NCBI GenBank assembly: GCA_026169575.1 | Contig: JAPFCT010000140.1 | Span: 1 to 9,973 of the forward strand | Reading direction: 5' to 3' | Length of the DNA stretch: 9,973 bases | From: Faecalimonas sp. | Lineage (GTDB): Bacteria; Bacillota_A; Clostridia; Lachnospirales; Lachnospiraceae | Shown: piece by piece, positions 1 through 6,566 of the stretch | Position numbering within the stretch: position 1 is the first letter of the stretch | How the letters are laid out: each line of letters begins with the position of its first letter | Position numbers and translations under genes: made by a program | The notes under the pieces: generated by a model | What the model saw: the letters and a program-made list of their open reading frames with translations, nothing else | What the model was told of the DNA's origin: nothing | Database searches by the model: none

Positions 1-366
1 CGGCCATCCCCACATCATATGCCCCATTGAAAAATACATCAGCACGATGAGAAAGCCTAGCGATGCGATCAGACGCCTTTTCAAAGCAGGGGTTTCCCGG
101 TCTTTTAACAGTTCCTCCCCACCAGCGTCTGACAAATTTCCACCGTTTCTCTGCCGATCCGGCTCCATTCCTTTTCTCTCTGCACCATACCCGGCAGCTT
201 CTACCGCTGCGATCACCGCCTGCGGCTCTGCGCTTCCCTCTACTCCCATCGAATTCGTCAGAAGACTTACTGAACATGAAGTCACTCCGGGGACTTTTGC
301 CACTGCCTTTTCCACCCGGGCACTGCATGCCGCACAACTCATTCCCGTAACTGTATATTGTTCCAT
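1..366 (-). CDS. copA: Copper-exporting P-type ATPase CopA, N-terminal part (cut by window edge)
   Basis: This is the first 122 residues of a P1B-type ATPase that pumps Cu(I) out across the membrane using ATP; the frame runs off the window at position 1. It opens with a single heavy-metal-associated domain (residues about 1-65) carrying the metal site GMSCAAC, with Cys11 and Cys14. A charged, glycine-rich linker follows (about 66-95), then the first membrane helix (about 98-118) with the segment MYFSMGHMMWG, typical of Firmicute CopA proteins. The start ATG (364-366) has a strong AGGAGGG site at 373-379. It lies 14 bases after the csoR stop, so the two genes are almost certainly cotranscribed and copper-induced. 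The ATPase core (CPC, DKTGT motifs) lies outside the window, so metal specificity rests on the N-terminus and on the CsoR neighbour. Confidence 0.93.
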   Translation of the reverse strand, partial: MEQYTVTGMSCAACSARVEKAVAKVPGVTSCSVSLLTNSMGVEGSAEPQAVIAAVEAAGYGAERKGMEPDRQRNGGNLSDAGGEELLKDRETPALKRRLIASLGFLIVLMYFSMGHMMWGWP

Positions 367-380
367 TTTCTTCCCTCCTG

Positions 381-683
381 CTATTTCATCAGCTTTTGCA
401 ATACCGTGACAAGCTCATCGATCGTCTCGTCTTTCCCTTTCCTGATATCTTCCGCCACACAGCTTCGGATATGGTTTGCAAGAAGCACTTTGTTAAAACT
501 GTTGAGCGCCGCATTGACCGCAGACACCTGCACCAGGATATCCGTACAGTAGACACCTTCCTCCACCATCCGCTTGATGCCCCGCACCTGCCCTTCGATC
601 CGGCTTAACCGGTTGATCAGATCACGGTATTCGTTATCTGTCCTTTCCTTCTTTTTATGACAGCATTCTTTTTGCTCTTCCAT
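381..683 (-). CDS. csoR: CsoR-type copper-sensing transcriptional repressor
   Basis: A 100-residue all-helical repressor of the CsoR/RcnR (DUF156) family, which releases DNA on binding Cu(I). The hallmark NRLSRIEGQVRGIKRMVEEG helix lies at residues 24-43. The Cu(I) ligands of known CsoR proteins are all present at the right spacing: Cys46 (VYCTDIL), His71 and Cys75 (HIRSC). This Cys-His-Cys set points to copper rather than the nickel, persulfide or formaldehyde sensing of relatives. The N-terminal tail holds an extra Cys7-Cys8-His9 cluster. The start at 681-683 has an AAGGAG site at 693-698. The gene leads the operon with copA and probably represses its own promoter through the palindrome at 747-765. 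No copZ chaperone gene lies between csoR and copA. Confidence 0.95.
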   Translation of the reverse strand: MEEQKECCHKKKERTDNEYRDLINRLSRIEGQVRGIKRMVEEGVYCTDILVQVSAVNAALNSFNKVLLANHIRSCVAEDIRKGKDETIDELVTVLQKLMK

Positions 684-742
684 GACAGTTCTCTCCTTTG
701 ATCGTTTCTATGAAAATAAAATAATTGAGTTCTCTAGAATAG

Positions 743-771
743 ATTATATACCCCATTAGGGTATAATTCAA
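743..771 (-). promoter_or_regulatory. Sigma-A promoter of the csoR-copA operon
   Basis: Read on the minus strand, a -35 box TTGAAT (771-766) and a perfect -10 box TATAAT (748-743) are separated by exactly 17 bases. The csoR start lies about 60 bases downstream. The spacer is filled by the inverted repeat at 747-765, so repressor binding would block RNA polymerase directly. Confidence 0.85.
747..765. promoter_or_regulatory. Probable CsoR operator (copper box)
   Basis: A perfect inverted repeat, TATACCC (747-753) and GGGTATA (759-765), flanks a 5-base centre CATTA. Known CsoR operators are A/T-flanked C/G-tract palindromes of this kind, for example the TACCC...GGGTA cores in Bacillus. It spans the -35/-10 spacer of the csoR promoter and overlaps the first two bases of the -10 box. 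Assignment to CsoR is inferred from the pattern and from the adjacent csoR gene. Confidence 0.8.
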
Positions 772-861
772 GTAGTTTCTTCATGCGCTTCCTTTTCCAA
801 ATCCCACAGTTGTCCCCCCCAAAAAAATTTTCTTACGAGAAACGGATTTTTTCTGCTCCAC

Positions 862-903
862 TACAAAAAGAACGACCGTTTTCCCTCACAAACAGTCGCT
901 CTT
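862..903 (-). terminator. Intrinsic terminator after the M20D-MFS operon
   Basis: In minus-strand RNA, a 9-bp stem (903-895 with 876-868) includes one G-U pair. It can extend by 3 bp past a one-base mismatch (893-891 with 880-878), and a U-rich tract (869-862) follows. The G-U pair becomes A-C on the other strand, so the element acts in the minus direction. It lies about 40 bases past the MFS stop and before the csoR promoter. Confidence 0.75.
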
Positions 904-942
904 ATTTTCTTACTCTTAAAAATAAATCCTGAGAACTTTATT

Positions 943-2334
943 TTATTTTTCACCAGTATTTAGCTGCTTCCGCACAACAAACACAACTAATAAAAATCCT
1001 GCCAGCGAAATTACTACTGTAAACCTAAAAATGTGATTGACACCTGCCTGCACCTGATTTCCACTCATCCCAAAAATCACTCCGTTGATCGCTGCCGCAA
1101 ACAGACTTGCCAGAGAATTTACAAAAGTAACCAACGATGTCCCAACACCCAGGTCTTTCTGCGGAAGCACGGACTGTGCCACCGGTGTAACAGATACTGA
1201 ACGGAAACTTTCGGCAATTCCGGTAATTCCGATACAGATCACATAAACAAGAAATGGGGTAGATGCCGTTGTAAACCCAAGCGGGATAAATGGAAGCGCC
1301 GCAAGTCCAGTGGCAATCGCCATTGCCTTCCAGTTATTTGCCGCTTTCTTTCCAATCCATACACCTGCGATCGTCGGAAGAACCATAGTCAGGATTGTTC
1401 TTGGAAATTGAAGTGAACCTGCCGCCGTTGCCGACACTCCCATCACATCCTGCACAGCCAACGGAACATATGCACTCATCGCGGTCTGATAAAAATAACA
1501 GATAAACCCTACCAAAAGTAATGTGGTAAATTTTCTATTTTCAAATAAATACATTGGAACAATCGGTTCTTTTGCCTTTTTTTCTATTTTTACAAAGATG
1601 ATTCCTGCTGCAGCTGCAACTGCAAAACCTGCGATCACCTTTAAATTTCCCCATCCGATGATCGGGCCATAATTCATTGCAAGACAAAATCCACTAAGCA
1701 GGACTGCCAGACAAATAATTCCGGAAACATCAATCTCTACCTTTTCTTTTTTCTTATTTGGCAGAGAAAATCCGATTAGAGCAACTCCGATCAAAAGCGG
1801 AATTGCCGGAACCATTAAGGCAAATCTCAAAAATCCTGCATCTGCAAGCCCGCCAAGCAAAATTCCTCCGCCAAAGCTTCCTACTGCAATCGCGCTTGCC
1901 AGATACCCCATCGTTTTTGGTACATCTTTGGATTCGTTGATCTCACGCATCAAAATATAAGGGGCTGCTGTAAACGCTCCCTGCGCCGCACCAAGCAGCA
2001 GGCGAAAGATCGCAAATGGAATGATTGAATGGACAATGCTCATTCCAATTCCGCAGGCAGCGCAAATTACTCCGGCAATCACAACAACATTTCTTCTTCC
2101 AAATAAATCCCCCAGTTTTCCTCCGATCGGCGTCATGACCGCAAGTCCAAGTGATGCCAAAATAGTCAACAAAGAATAATACTGCGATGCATGCATTTCT
2201 TCCAGCACCGGCCCCTGGATGACAAAAAATCCGACGCCAAAGACCGTAACTGAAAACATCAAACAAATACATCCTATGATCACTGCATGTTTCTTCCCCT
2301 TTGTGAGGGGGATCATTACTTTTTCTTCTGCCAT
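943..2334 (-). CDS. MFS transporter, DHA2 (14-TM, EmrB-like) family
   Basis: A 463-residue integral membrane protein of the major facilitator superfamily, driven by the proton gradient. MFS motif A between TM2 and TM3 is clear (GGKLGDLFGRR, residues 71-81), and a motif B-like RLLLGAAQGA follows at 111-120. The length, about 14 hydrophobic segments and the loop PIVPMYLFENRKF (258-270) fit the DHA2 drug:H+ antiporter branch. The family mostly exports drugs or small organic molecules; direction and substrate here are unknown. The start at 2332-2334 has an AAAGGAGA site (2342-2349) that overlaps the stop codon of the upstream amidohydrolase gene, so translation of the two is probably coupled. This pairing suggests the transporter handles the substrate or product of the hydrolase rather than acting as a general drug pump. 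A terminator follows at 862-903. Confidence 0.9.
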   Translation of the reverse strand: MAEEKVMIPLTKGKKHAVIIGCICLMFSVTVFGVGFFVIQGPVLEEMHASQYYSLLTILASLGLAVMTPIGGKLGDLFGRRNVVVIAGVICAACGIGMSIVHSIIPFAIFRLLLGAAQGAFTAAPYILMREINESKDVPKTMGYLASAIAVGSFGGGILLGGLADAGFLRFALMVPAIPLLIGVALIGFSLPNKKKEKVEIDVSGIICLAVLLSGFCLAMNYGPIIGWGNLKVIAGFAVAAAAGIIFVKIEKKAKEPIVPMYLFENRKFTTLLLVGFICYFYQTAMSAYVPLAVQDVMGVSATAAGSLQFPRTILTMVLPTIAGVWIGKKAANNWKAMAIATGLAALPFIPLGFTTASTPFLVYVICIGITGIAESFRSVSVTPVAQSVLPQKDLGVGTSLVTFVNSLASLFAAAINGVIFGMSGNQVQAGVNHIFRFTVVISLAGFLLVVFVVRKQLNTGEK

Positions 2335-2347
2335 ATCTTTTTCTCCT

Positions 2348-3523
2348 TTATTGATTATTTTTTAACCACTCTGCTGCACAATGTGCAAAAGCTGCCGCAC
2401 CAAACGGCAATGCTTCTTCATTAAATAGGACTTCCGGACTATGACTGACACCTGCCTCCCGGTCTATAAATCCTCCTGCAAGAAACATATACACACCCGG
2501 CACACGCTCGGTGATCTCAGCAAAATCATCGGAAGCGCTTGACTTGATCCCTGGCACCGAATATTTATCCGGCGATGTCAACTGTGACAGATATTCCAGC
2601 ATTTCATCTGTCAGTTCCGGATCACAGATCAACGGCGGCGCCTCTGACAACATCTCCACTTCCGCCTTTGCATGAAACATTTCTGCTGTCATCTGAACAA
2701 CTTCTTTCATTCTGGTGACAAGCAGTTTTCTCATTTCTCTTGACATTGTACGAATACTTCCTTCCATCACAGCTGTATCCGGAATAATGTTAAACACAGT
2801 CCCCGCTTCCAGATGTCCTATCGTCAATGTACATGTTTCTGCCGGATCACACTCCATTGCAACCACTTCCTGCAATGCTCCATAAATTCTCATTGCAATA
2901 TTGACCGGGTCCTTTGCCAGGTGCGGATATGCTCCATGTGCCCCTGCGCCAGTTACCTTAATACGGAACCCGTCGCAGGAAGCCATAGTCGCATTTTCAT
3001 TATTAAAGAAATACCCTCCCGGAGGTCCCCCTGGTCCAATATGGAAAGACAATGCCACATCCACTTTTGGATTCTCCAAAACCCCCGCTGCAATCATGTC
3101 TTTTCCTCCCTGAAAAATCTCTTCTGCCGGTTCAAACATAATCTTGACCATTCCAAACAGTTCCTCTTCCTGCTCCTTTAACATGCGTGCTGCTGTCAGA
3201 AGCATCGCGGAATTCATATCATGCCCGCATGTATGTGCTTCTGTTTTTGTCTGACACGCAAATGGAAGACCGCTTTTCTCCTCCATCGGCAGTGCATCCA
3301 TATCTGCTTTCAGCAGGATCACTTTTCCAGTCTTCTCTTTCCCGATCACCGCCACAATGCCATGTCCGCACTCTTTCGCCTCAATCCCATACTCGTTTAA
3401 TTTCTGCATGACATACTTCTTCGTCCCCGGCAATTCCAGCCCTACTTCTGCATTCTGGTGAAGATACCTTCTGTTTTCTACTGTGTCCTCATTAAGTTCC
3501 AGTGCTCTCTTAAAAAAATCCAT
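2348..3523 (-). CDS. M20D-family metallo-amidohydrolase (N-acyl amino acid / hippurate hydrolase type)
   Basis: A 391-residue cytoplasmic zinc or manganese hydrolase of peptidase family M20, subfamily D. Members remove acyl groups from N-acylated amino acids such as hippurate, indole-acetyl amino acids or N-acetyl-diaminopimelate. Visible metal and active-site elements are KADMDALPM (72-80), HTCGHD with Cys99 and His101, the EPAEE motif with Glu134 and Glu135, His161 (HIGP), the dimerisation-domain histidine His196 (GAGAHGAYPH) and the C-terminal ligand His361 (VSHSPEV). The AGTVFNIIPD and GSIRTMSREM segments (240-264) are also typical of M20D. No signal peptide is seen. The start at 3521-3523 follows a GGGAGG site. 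It is the first gene of an operon with the MFS transporter and faces the regulator at 3793. Substrate is not predictable; a diaminopimelate role is less likely because no dap genes are adjacent. Confidence 0.93.
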   Translation of the reverse strand: MDFFKRALELNEDTVENRRYLHQNAEVGLELPGTKKYVMQKLNEYGIEAKECGHGIVAVIGKEKTGKVILLKADMDALPMEEKSGLPFACQTKTEAHTCGHDMNSAMLLTAARMLKEQEEELFGMVKIMFEPAEEIFQGGKDMIAAGVLENPKVDVALSFHIGPGGPPGGYFFNNENATMASCDGFRIKVTGAGAHGAYPHLAKDPVNIAMRIYGALQEVVAMECDPAETCTLTIGHLEAGTVFNIIPDTAVMEGSIRTMSREMRKLLVTRMKEVVQMTAEMFHAKAEVEMLSEAPPLICDPELTDEMLEYLSQLTSPDKYSVPGIKSSASDDFAEITERVPGVYMFLAGGFIDREAGVSHSPEVLFNEEALPFGAAAFAHCAAEWLKNNQ

Positions 3524-3569
3524 TTTCTGACCTCCCTTTCTTTCCCTTATCTCTTTTTAGAAGATATAA

Positions 3570-3602
3570 GGATTATTTATGGAATATTTACGGAATACTT
3601 TA
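3570..3602. repeat. Three tandem 11-bp units, candidate operator
   Basis: The plus strand reads GGATTATTTAT (3570-3580), GGAATATTTAC (3581-3591) and GGAATACTTTA (3592-3602) with no gap. The 11-base period places each unit on about the same face of the helix. The block begins immediately downstream of the -10 box of the M20D promoter, covering roughly +2 to +34 of the transcript. That is a natural roadblock or repression site for the divergently encoded regulator. The binding partner is inferred from location only. Confidence 0.5.
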
Positions 3603-3610
3603 TATTTGAA

Positions 3611-3639
3611 ATTATATCAGCAATTTCTATATGAGTCAA
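3611..3639 (-). promoter_or_regulatory. Sigma-A promoter of the M20D-MFS operon, with extended -10
   Basis: On the minus strand, TTGACT (3639-3634) and TATAAT (3616-3611) are 17 bases apart, with an extended -10 TGA just before the -10 box. Upstream, two T6 runs (3642-3647, 3652-3657) and a T4 run (3661-3664) are A-tracts on the coding strand in about 10-base phase. They resemble an UP element or curved DNA. This should be a strong promoter, so repression or another control is expected. Confidence 0.8.
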
Positions 3640-3697
3640 TATTTTTTGTGATTTTTTATATTTTCATGTAATTCTTCTGCCATTTTCTAAAACGCAC

Positions 3698-3726
3698 TTG
3701 AACTCTCTTTTCTTATCTTGTAAAAT
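3698..3726 (+). promoter_or_regulatory. Sigma-A promoter of the divergent regulator gene
   Basis: TTGAAC (3698-3703) and TAAAAT (3721-3726) are separated by 17 bases. Transcription would start near 3733 and give a leader of about 60 bases. The promoter is back to back with the M20D promoter; their -35 boxes are 58 bases apart. Confidence 0.7.
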
Positions 3727-3735
3727 AGGGCACAA

Positions 3736-3761
3736 GATACTCCTTCTCCAAAAGGAATACC
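3736..3761. promoter_or_regulatory. Imperfect dyad in the regulator leader, possible autoregulatory site
   Basis: GATACTCCTT (3736-3745) and AAGGAATACC (3752-3761) form an inverted repeat with 8 of 10 pairs matching around a 6-base centre. It sits just after the predicted transcription start. The right arm contains GGAATAC, the same heptamer found at 3592-3598 in the tandem repeats on the other side. A role as an operator is speculative. Confidence 0.3.
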
Positions 3762-3792
3762 TGTATCGACTACATACGAAAGGATTTACCTG

Positions 3793-5106
3793 ATGAAAAA
3801 AAGAAGAATCATTATTATCACAAGTAAATTTCTACACACCTTTGTCCGGCATATGATCGACGACATCCAGCCAGACTGTGATATAGAAATTGTAGAATAT
3901 AAATGTTTCCGGGAAATCAAAGAAATCTACCAGAAATATGAAGCCGTTGCTGACGGCTTTATGCTAAGCGGAAAAACAGCTCTTTCTGCCCTGGAAAAAG
4001 CTATCCCCGAACACAAGAAACCTGCCGTTTCTTTCCACTCTGATCTCATCTGTATGTATCGGCTTCTCCTAAAGCATTTCGTTGAGCAGAGAACACTACG
4101 CACAGATCGCGTAATCTTCGATTTTCTGCTCCCGATCCAGCAGGAAGCCACCGCAGCATATTTTATCCATGATATGAATCTGCCGCGGATCAGCGCTGCA
4201 ATTGATGACTGGCTGATCACGACTGACATTGATAAACTCTCATCAGTCGAAAAAGAAATTTCTCAAAAAGTCGTTCAGTTATGGGAACAGAATCAATTTG
4301 ACCTCCTGATCTGCCAATACAGCAGTATTATCCCATTGCTGGAACAGCACAGTATCCCTTACGTTTACTGTTATCCGGAAAAAGAAGTCCTCCAGTCACT
4401 ATTAAAAACACTTCTGGCACAGATAGAGATCTACTCTTTTTATGAAAATCTCCCTGCCGCGGTTGCCATATCTTCAGCTACTTCCGAAATCAGTGAGCAG
4501 ACACAAGGCCAGTTAAAAACTGCATTACAGACTTTAAAGTCCGAACTTGCACTGGATATGATCCTGCAGGAAACTCCATCCGGCTATCAGTTGTTTACCA
4601 GTGTCAAAAATATTAATTATTTGACCGACGAACTGCACACGTGTTTTCTGAGCACCCGTCTCAAAGAAGACTTTGGCATCCCGGTATCTGTCGGATACGG
4701 CATTGGACGAAATATCACTGAAGCCCGCAATCACGCAGAAGCTGCCTTAAAAGAATCTGTCTACTCAAAAGGCAGCTTTGTGATCGATGAAAATGGAAAT
4801 CTCATCGGACCACTGAGCAGCAGCCATTGTCTGGCAATCCAGAAAAATCTGTCGGAACATCTGTACCTGGTCGCAGAACAATGTAAGCTGTCTACGCTGA
4901 CGATTCAAAAATTAAATACCATTCTTCAGATTACCGGCTCAAACAAAATGACCTCTCAGGATCTCGCTGAGCATCTCGGCGTTACGCTGAGAAATGCAAA
5001 CCGTATTTTAAATCAACTGGAAAAAGGTGGAGCTGCCACTATGGTATACAGCCATTCCTCTACTTCCAAAGGACGCCCCGTAAAAGTCTATGAACTTCAT
5101 TTCTAA
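3793..5106 (+). CDS. Transcriptional regulator with sensor, degenerate GGDEF-like and winged-helix domains
   Basis: A 437-residue cytoplasmic protein that I do not assign to a named gene. Residues 1-210 look like a two-lobed alpha/beta sensor; strands such as RRIIIITS (4-11), ADGFMLSG (53-60), FDLLICQYSS (169-178) and IPYVYCYP (188-195) recall the N-terminal receptor domain of PrpR-type activators. Residues about 218-340 resemble a GGDEF fold: the GIPVSVGYGIGR strand-turn (295-306) and AEAALKES helix match the C-terminal half of such domains. The GGDEF signature itself is replaced (around PSGYQLF, 262-268), so cyclase activity is not expected and a nucleotide-binding or structural role is possible. 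The C-terminus (about 365-437) is a winged helix, with MTSQDLAEHLGVTLRNANRI as helix-turn-helix and KGRPVKVYEL as the wing. The start has an AAAGGA site 8 bases upstream. Divergent orientation makes the M20D-MFS operon its likely target. Confidence 0.75.
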   Translation: MKKRRIIIITSKFLHTFVRHMIDDIQPDCDIEIVEYKCFREIKEIYQKYEAVADGFMLSGKTALSALEKAIPEHKKPAVSFHSDLICMYRLLLKHFVEQRTLRTDRVIFDFLLPIQQEATAAYFIHDMNLPRISAAIDDWLITTDIDKLSSVEKEISQKVVQLWEQNQFDLLICQYSSIIPLLEQHSIPYVYCYPEKEVLQSLLKTLLAQIEIYSFYENLPAAVAISSATSEISEQTQGQLKTALQTLKSELALDMILQETPSGYQLFTSVKNINYLTDELHTCFLSTRLKEDFGIPVSVGYGIGRNITEARNHAEAALKESVYSKGSFVIDENGNLIGPLSSSHCLAIQKNLSEHLYLVAEQCKLSTLTIQKLNTILQITGSNKMTSQDLAEHLGVTLRNANRILNQLEKGGAATMVYSHSSTSKGRPVKVYELHF

Positions 5107-5129
5107 TCTTGATCTTTTTGTTTTGTATT

Positions 5130-5176
5130 AAAAAAATAAGAGGGACCGATGATCTTTTCCCAATCATCAGTCCCTC
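5130..5176 (-). terminator. Strong intrinsic terminator of the NCS2 permease gene
   Basis: Minus-strand RNA forms a 14-bp stem (5176-5163 with 5153-5140) with one U-G pair and a 9-base loop. A tract containing seven consecutive U (5136-5130) follows. In plus-strand RNA the wobble is a C-A mismatch and no U-run follows, so it serves mainly the permease. Lying between the convergent ends of the regulator and the permease, it may also weakly stop plus-strand transcripts. Confidence 0.88.
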
Positions 5177-5229
5177 ACGTTTCCTATCCGTTTAAGGTTC
5201 TGTACCTATGTTATTATGAAAATTTCCGC

Positions 5230-6549
5230 CTATTTTCCCACTTCTTTATCTTTCGGCAAGATCACATTCAGCAGGATCGCAGCGATCGCTGTCACCACAA
5301 CCGGAGATTTTCCAAACACCGTTGTCACCCATGCCGGAAGCTGTGCCAGCGCATCCGAGCATTGGGTGATCCCCATACCAAGCGCAACAGAAAGTCCCAC
5401 AATCGAAGTGTTCCGGTATGTGAGCGGCTGCTGTACTACTAACTTGATTCCGGTCATTGCAATCGAAGCGAATACCGAGATCGTCGCACCTCCGAGTACA
5501 CACTGTGGAATCGTTGTAAGAAGCGCCGAAAATTTTGGAATAAATCCCGCCAGCAGGATGATCCCGGCAGCAAGGCCTAACACAACGCGGTTTACTACCT
5601 TCGTCGTTGCGACAATTCCGACATTCTGGCTGAACGTCGCCGTCGGAAGACCTCCAAAGAAAGCACCGAAAATATTTGTGATTCCATATCCTACGATTCC
5701 GCCTGACAGTTCCTTATCTGTAGGCTCTCTGTCCAGTCCGCCTCCGCTTGTCGCAGAAAGATCTCCGATGGCCTGCACCGAATTGATGATGAAGAGGATC
5801 ACCATCGTCACAACTGCCGATACTTCAAACTTCATTCCAAAGTACATCGGTCTTGGAATCTGAAAAAGTCCCGCACCTTGCACTGCTGAAAAATCAATCA
5901 TTCCGAAAAATCCGGATATAATGTATCCGACGATCATCCCAATCAGAATCGATGCCAGCTTCATGATTCCTTTTGCAAAATGATTCAGTGCAATGACAAC
6001 GGCAAGTGTGATAAATGCCACGAGCCAGTTCTGCCATGCCCCATAGTTCGGCGAAGACTGTCCGCCTGCCATATACTTCACCGCTGTCGGATAGAGCGAC
6101 AGACCAATCGTAAAGACAACGGTTCCGGTGATCAACGGCGGGAACAACTTCCTTAATTTTGTCACAAAGATTCCGACAAAGACTGCCACAATTCCTCCGA
6201 TCAACTGTGCCCCGAGAATCGTGGCAATGTCAAAATTACCAACGATCGCCTGCATACTTGGCAGATAAGCAAAGCTGACTCCCATAATGACCGGAAGTCC
6301 TGAGCCGATCCTTCCTCCAAGCGGGAACAGCTGGATCAATGTAGAAACTGCCGCAATGAACAACGCCGCCTGGACAAAGATCACCTTGTCACCCTCATTT
6401 AGCCCTGCCATCTCCGCGATCACGATCGCCGGCGTCACACATCCTACGATCATCGCCACCACATGCTGAAGTGCCAGCGGGAATGCCTGTGTCAGCTTCG
6501 GGACACCATTCAACTCAAATACCGATGCGTACTTCTTTTCTGTTTTCAT
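5230..6549 (-). CDS. NCS2-family nucleobase permease (xanthine/uracil type, PbuX/XanP-like)
   Basis: A 439-residue inner-membrane symporter of the nucleobase-ascorbate (NCS2) family, which imports purine or pyrimidine bases with protons. Family landmarks are the QH pair in TM1 (Gln28-His29, LALQHVVAM), IGSGLPVIMG (81-90) in the TM3 half-helix region, the TM8 motif QAIGDLSATS (259-268), the REPTDKELSGG loop (274-284), and the TM10 motif TFSQNVGIV (305-313). The SQNVG form is that of xanthine or urate carriers rather than the uracil carrier UraA. By eye, Gln259 lies where E. coli XanQ has the substrate-binding Glu272, with Asp263 at the Asp276 position, so exact specificity is open. The start at 6547-6549 has an AAGGAG site at 6560-6565. 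The gene has its own consensus promoter, a structured leader of about 160 nt and a strong terminator, so it is probably a single-gene unit regulated at the RNA level. Confidence 0.92.
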   Translation of the reverse strand: MKTEKKYASVFELNGVPKLTQAFPLALQHVVAMIVGCVTPAIVIAEMAGLNEGDKVIFVQAALFIAAVSTLIQLFPLGGRIGSGLPVIMGVSFAYLPSMQAIVGNFDIATILGAQLIGGIVAVFVGIFVTKLRKLFPPLITGTVVFTIGLSLYPTAVKYMAGGQSSPNYGAWQNWLVAFITLAVVIALNHFAKGIMKLASILIGMIVGYIISGFFGMIDFSAVQGAGLFQIPRPMYFGMKFEVSAVVTMVILFIINSVQAIGDLSATSGGGLDREPTDKELSGGIVGYGITNIFGAFFGGLPTATFSQNVGIVATTKVVNRVVLGLAAGIILLAGFIPKFSALLTTIPQCVLGGATISVFASIAMTGIKLVVQQPLTYRNTSIVGLSVALGMGITQCSDALAQLPAWVTTVFGKSPVVVTAIAAILLNVILPKDKEVGK

Positions 6550-6566
6550 TCGTCGTTTTCTCCTTC

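Noticed and set aside
47..608. Plus-strand open frames opposite copA and csoR
   Set aside because: These are shadows of two minus-strand genes with complete family motifs and good ribosome binding sites.
5107..5139. Terminator serving the regulator gene on the plus strand
   Set aside because: T-rich sequence follows the stop but no hairpin precedes it. The nearby hairpin has its U-run and wobble pairing in the minus orientation, so it is assigned to the permease.
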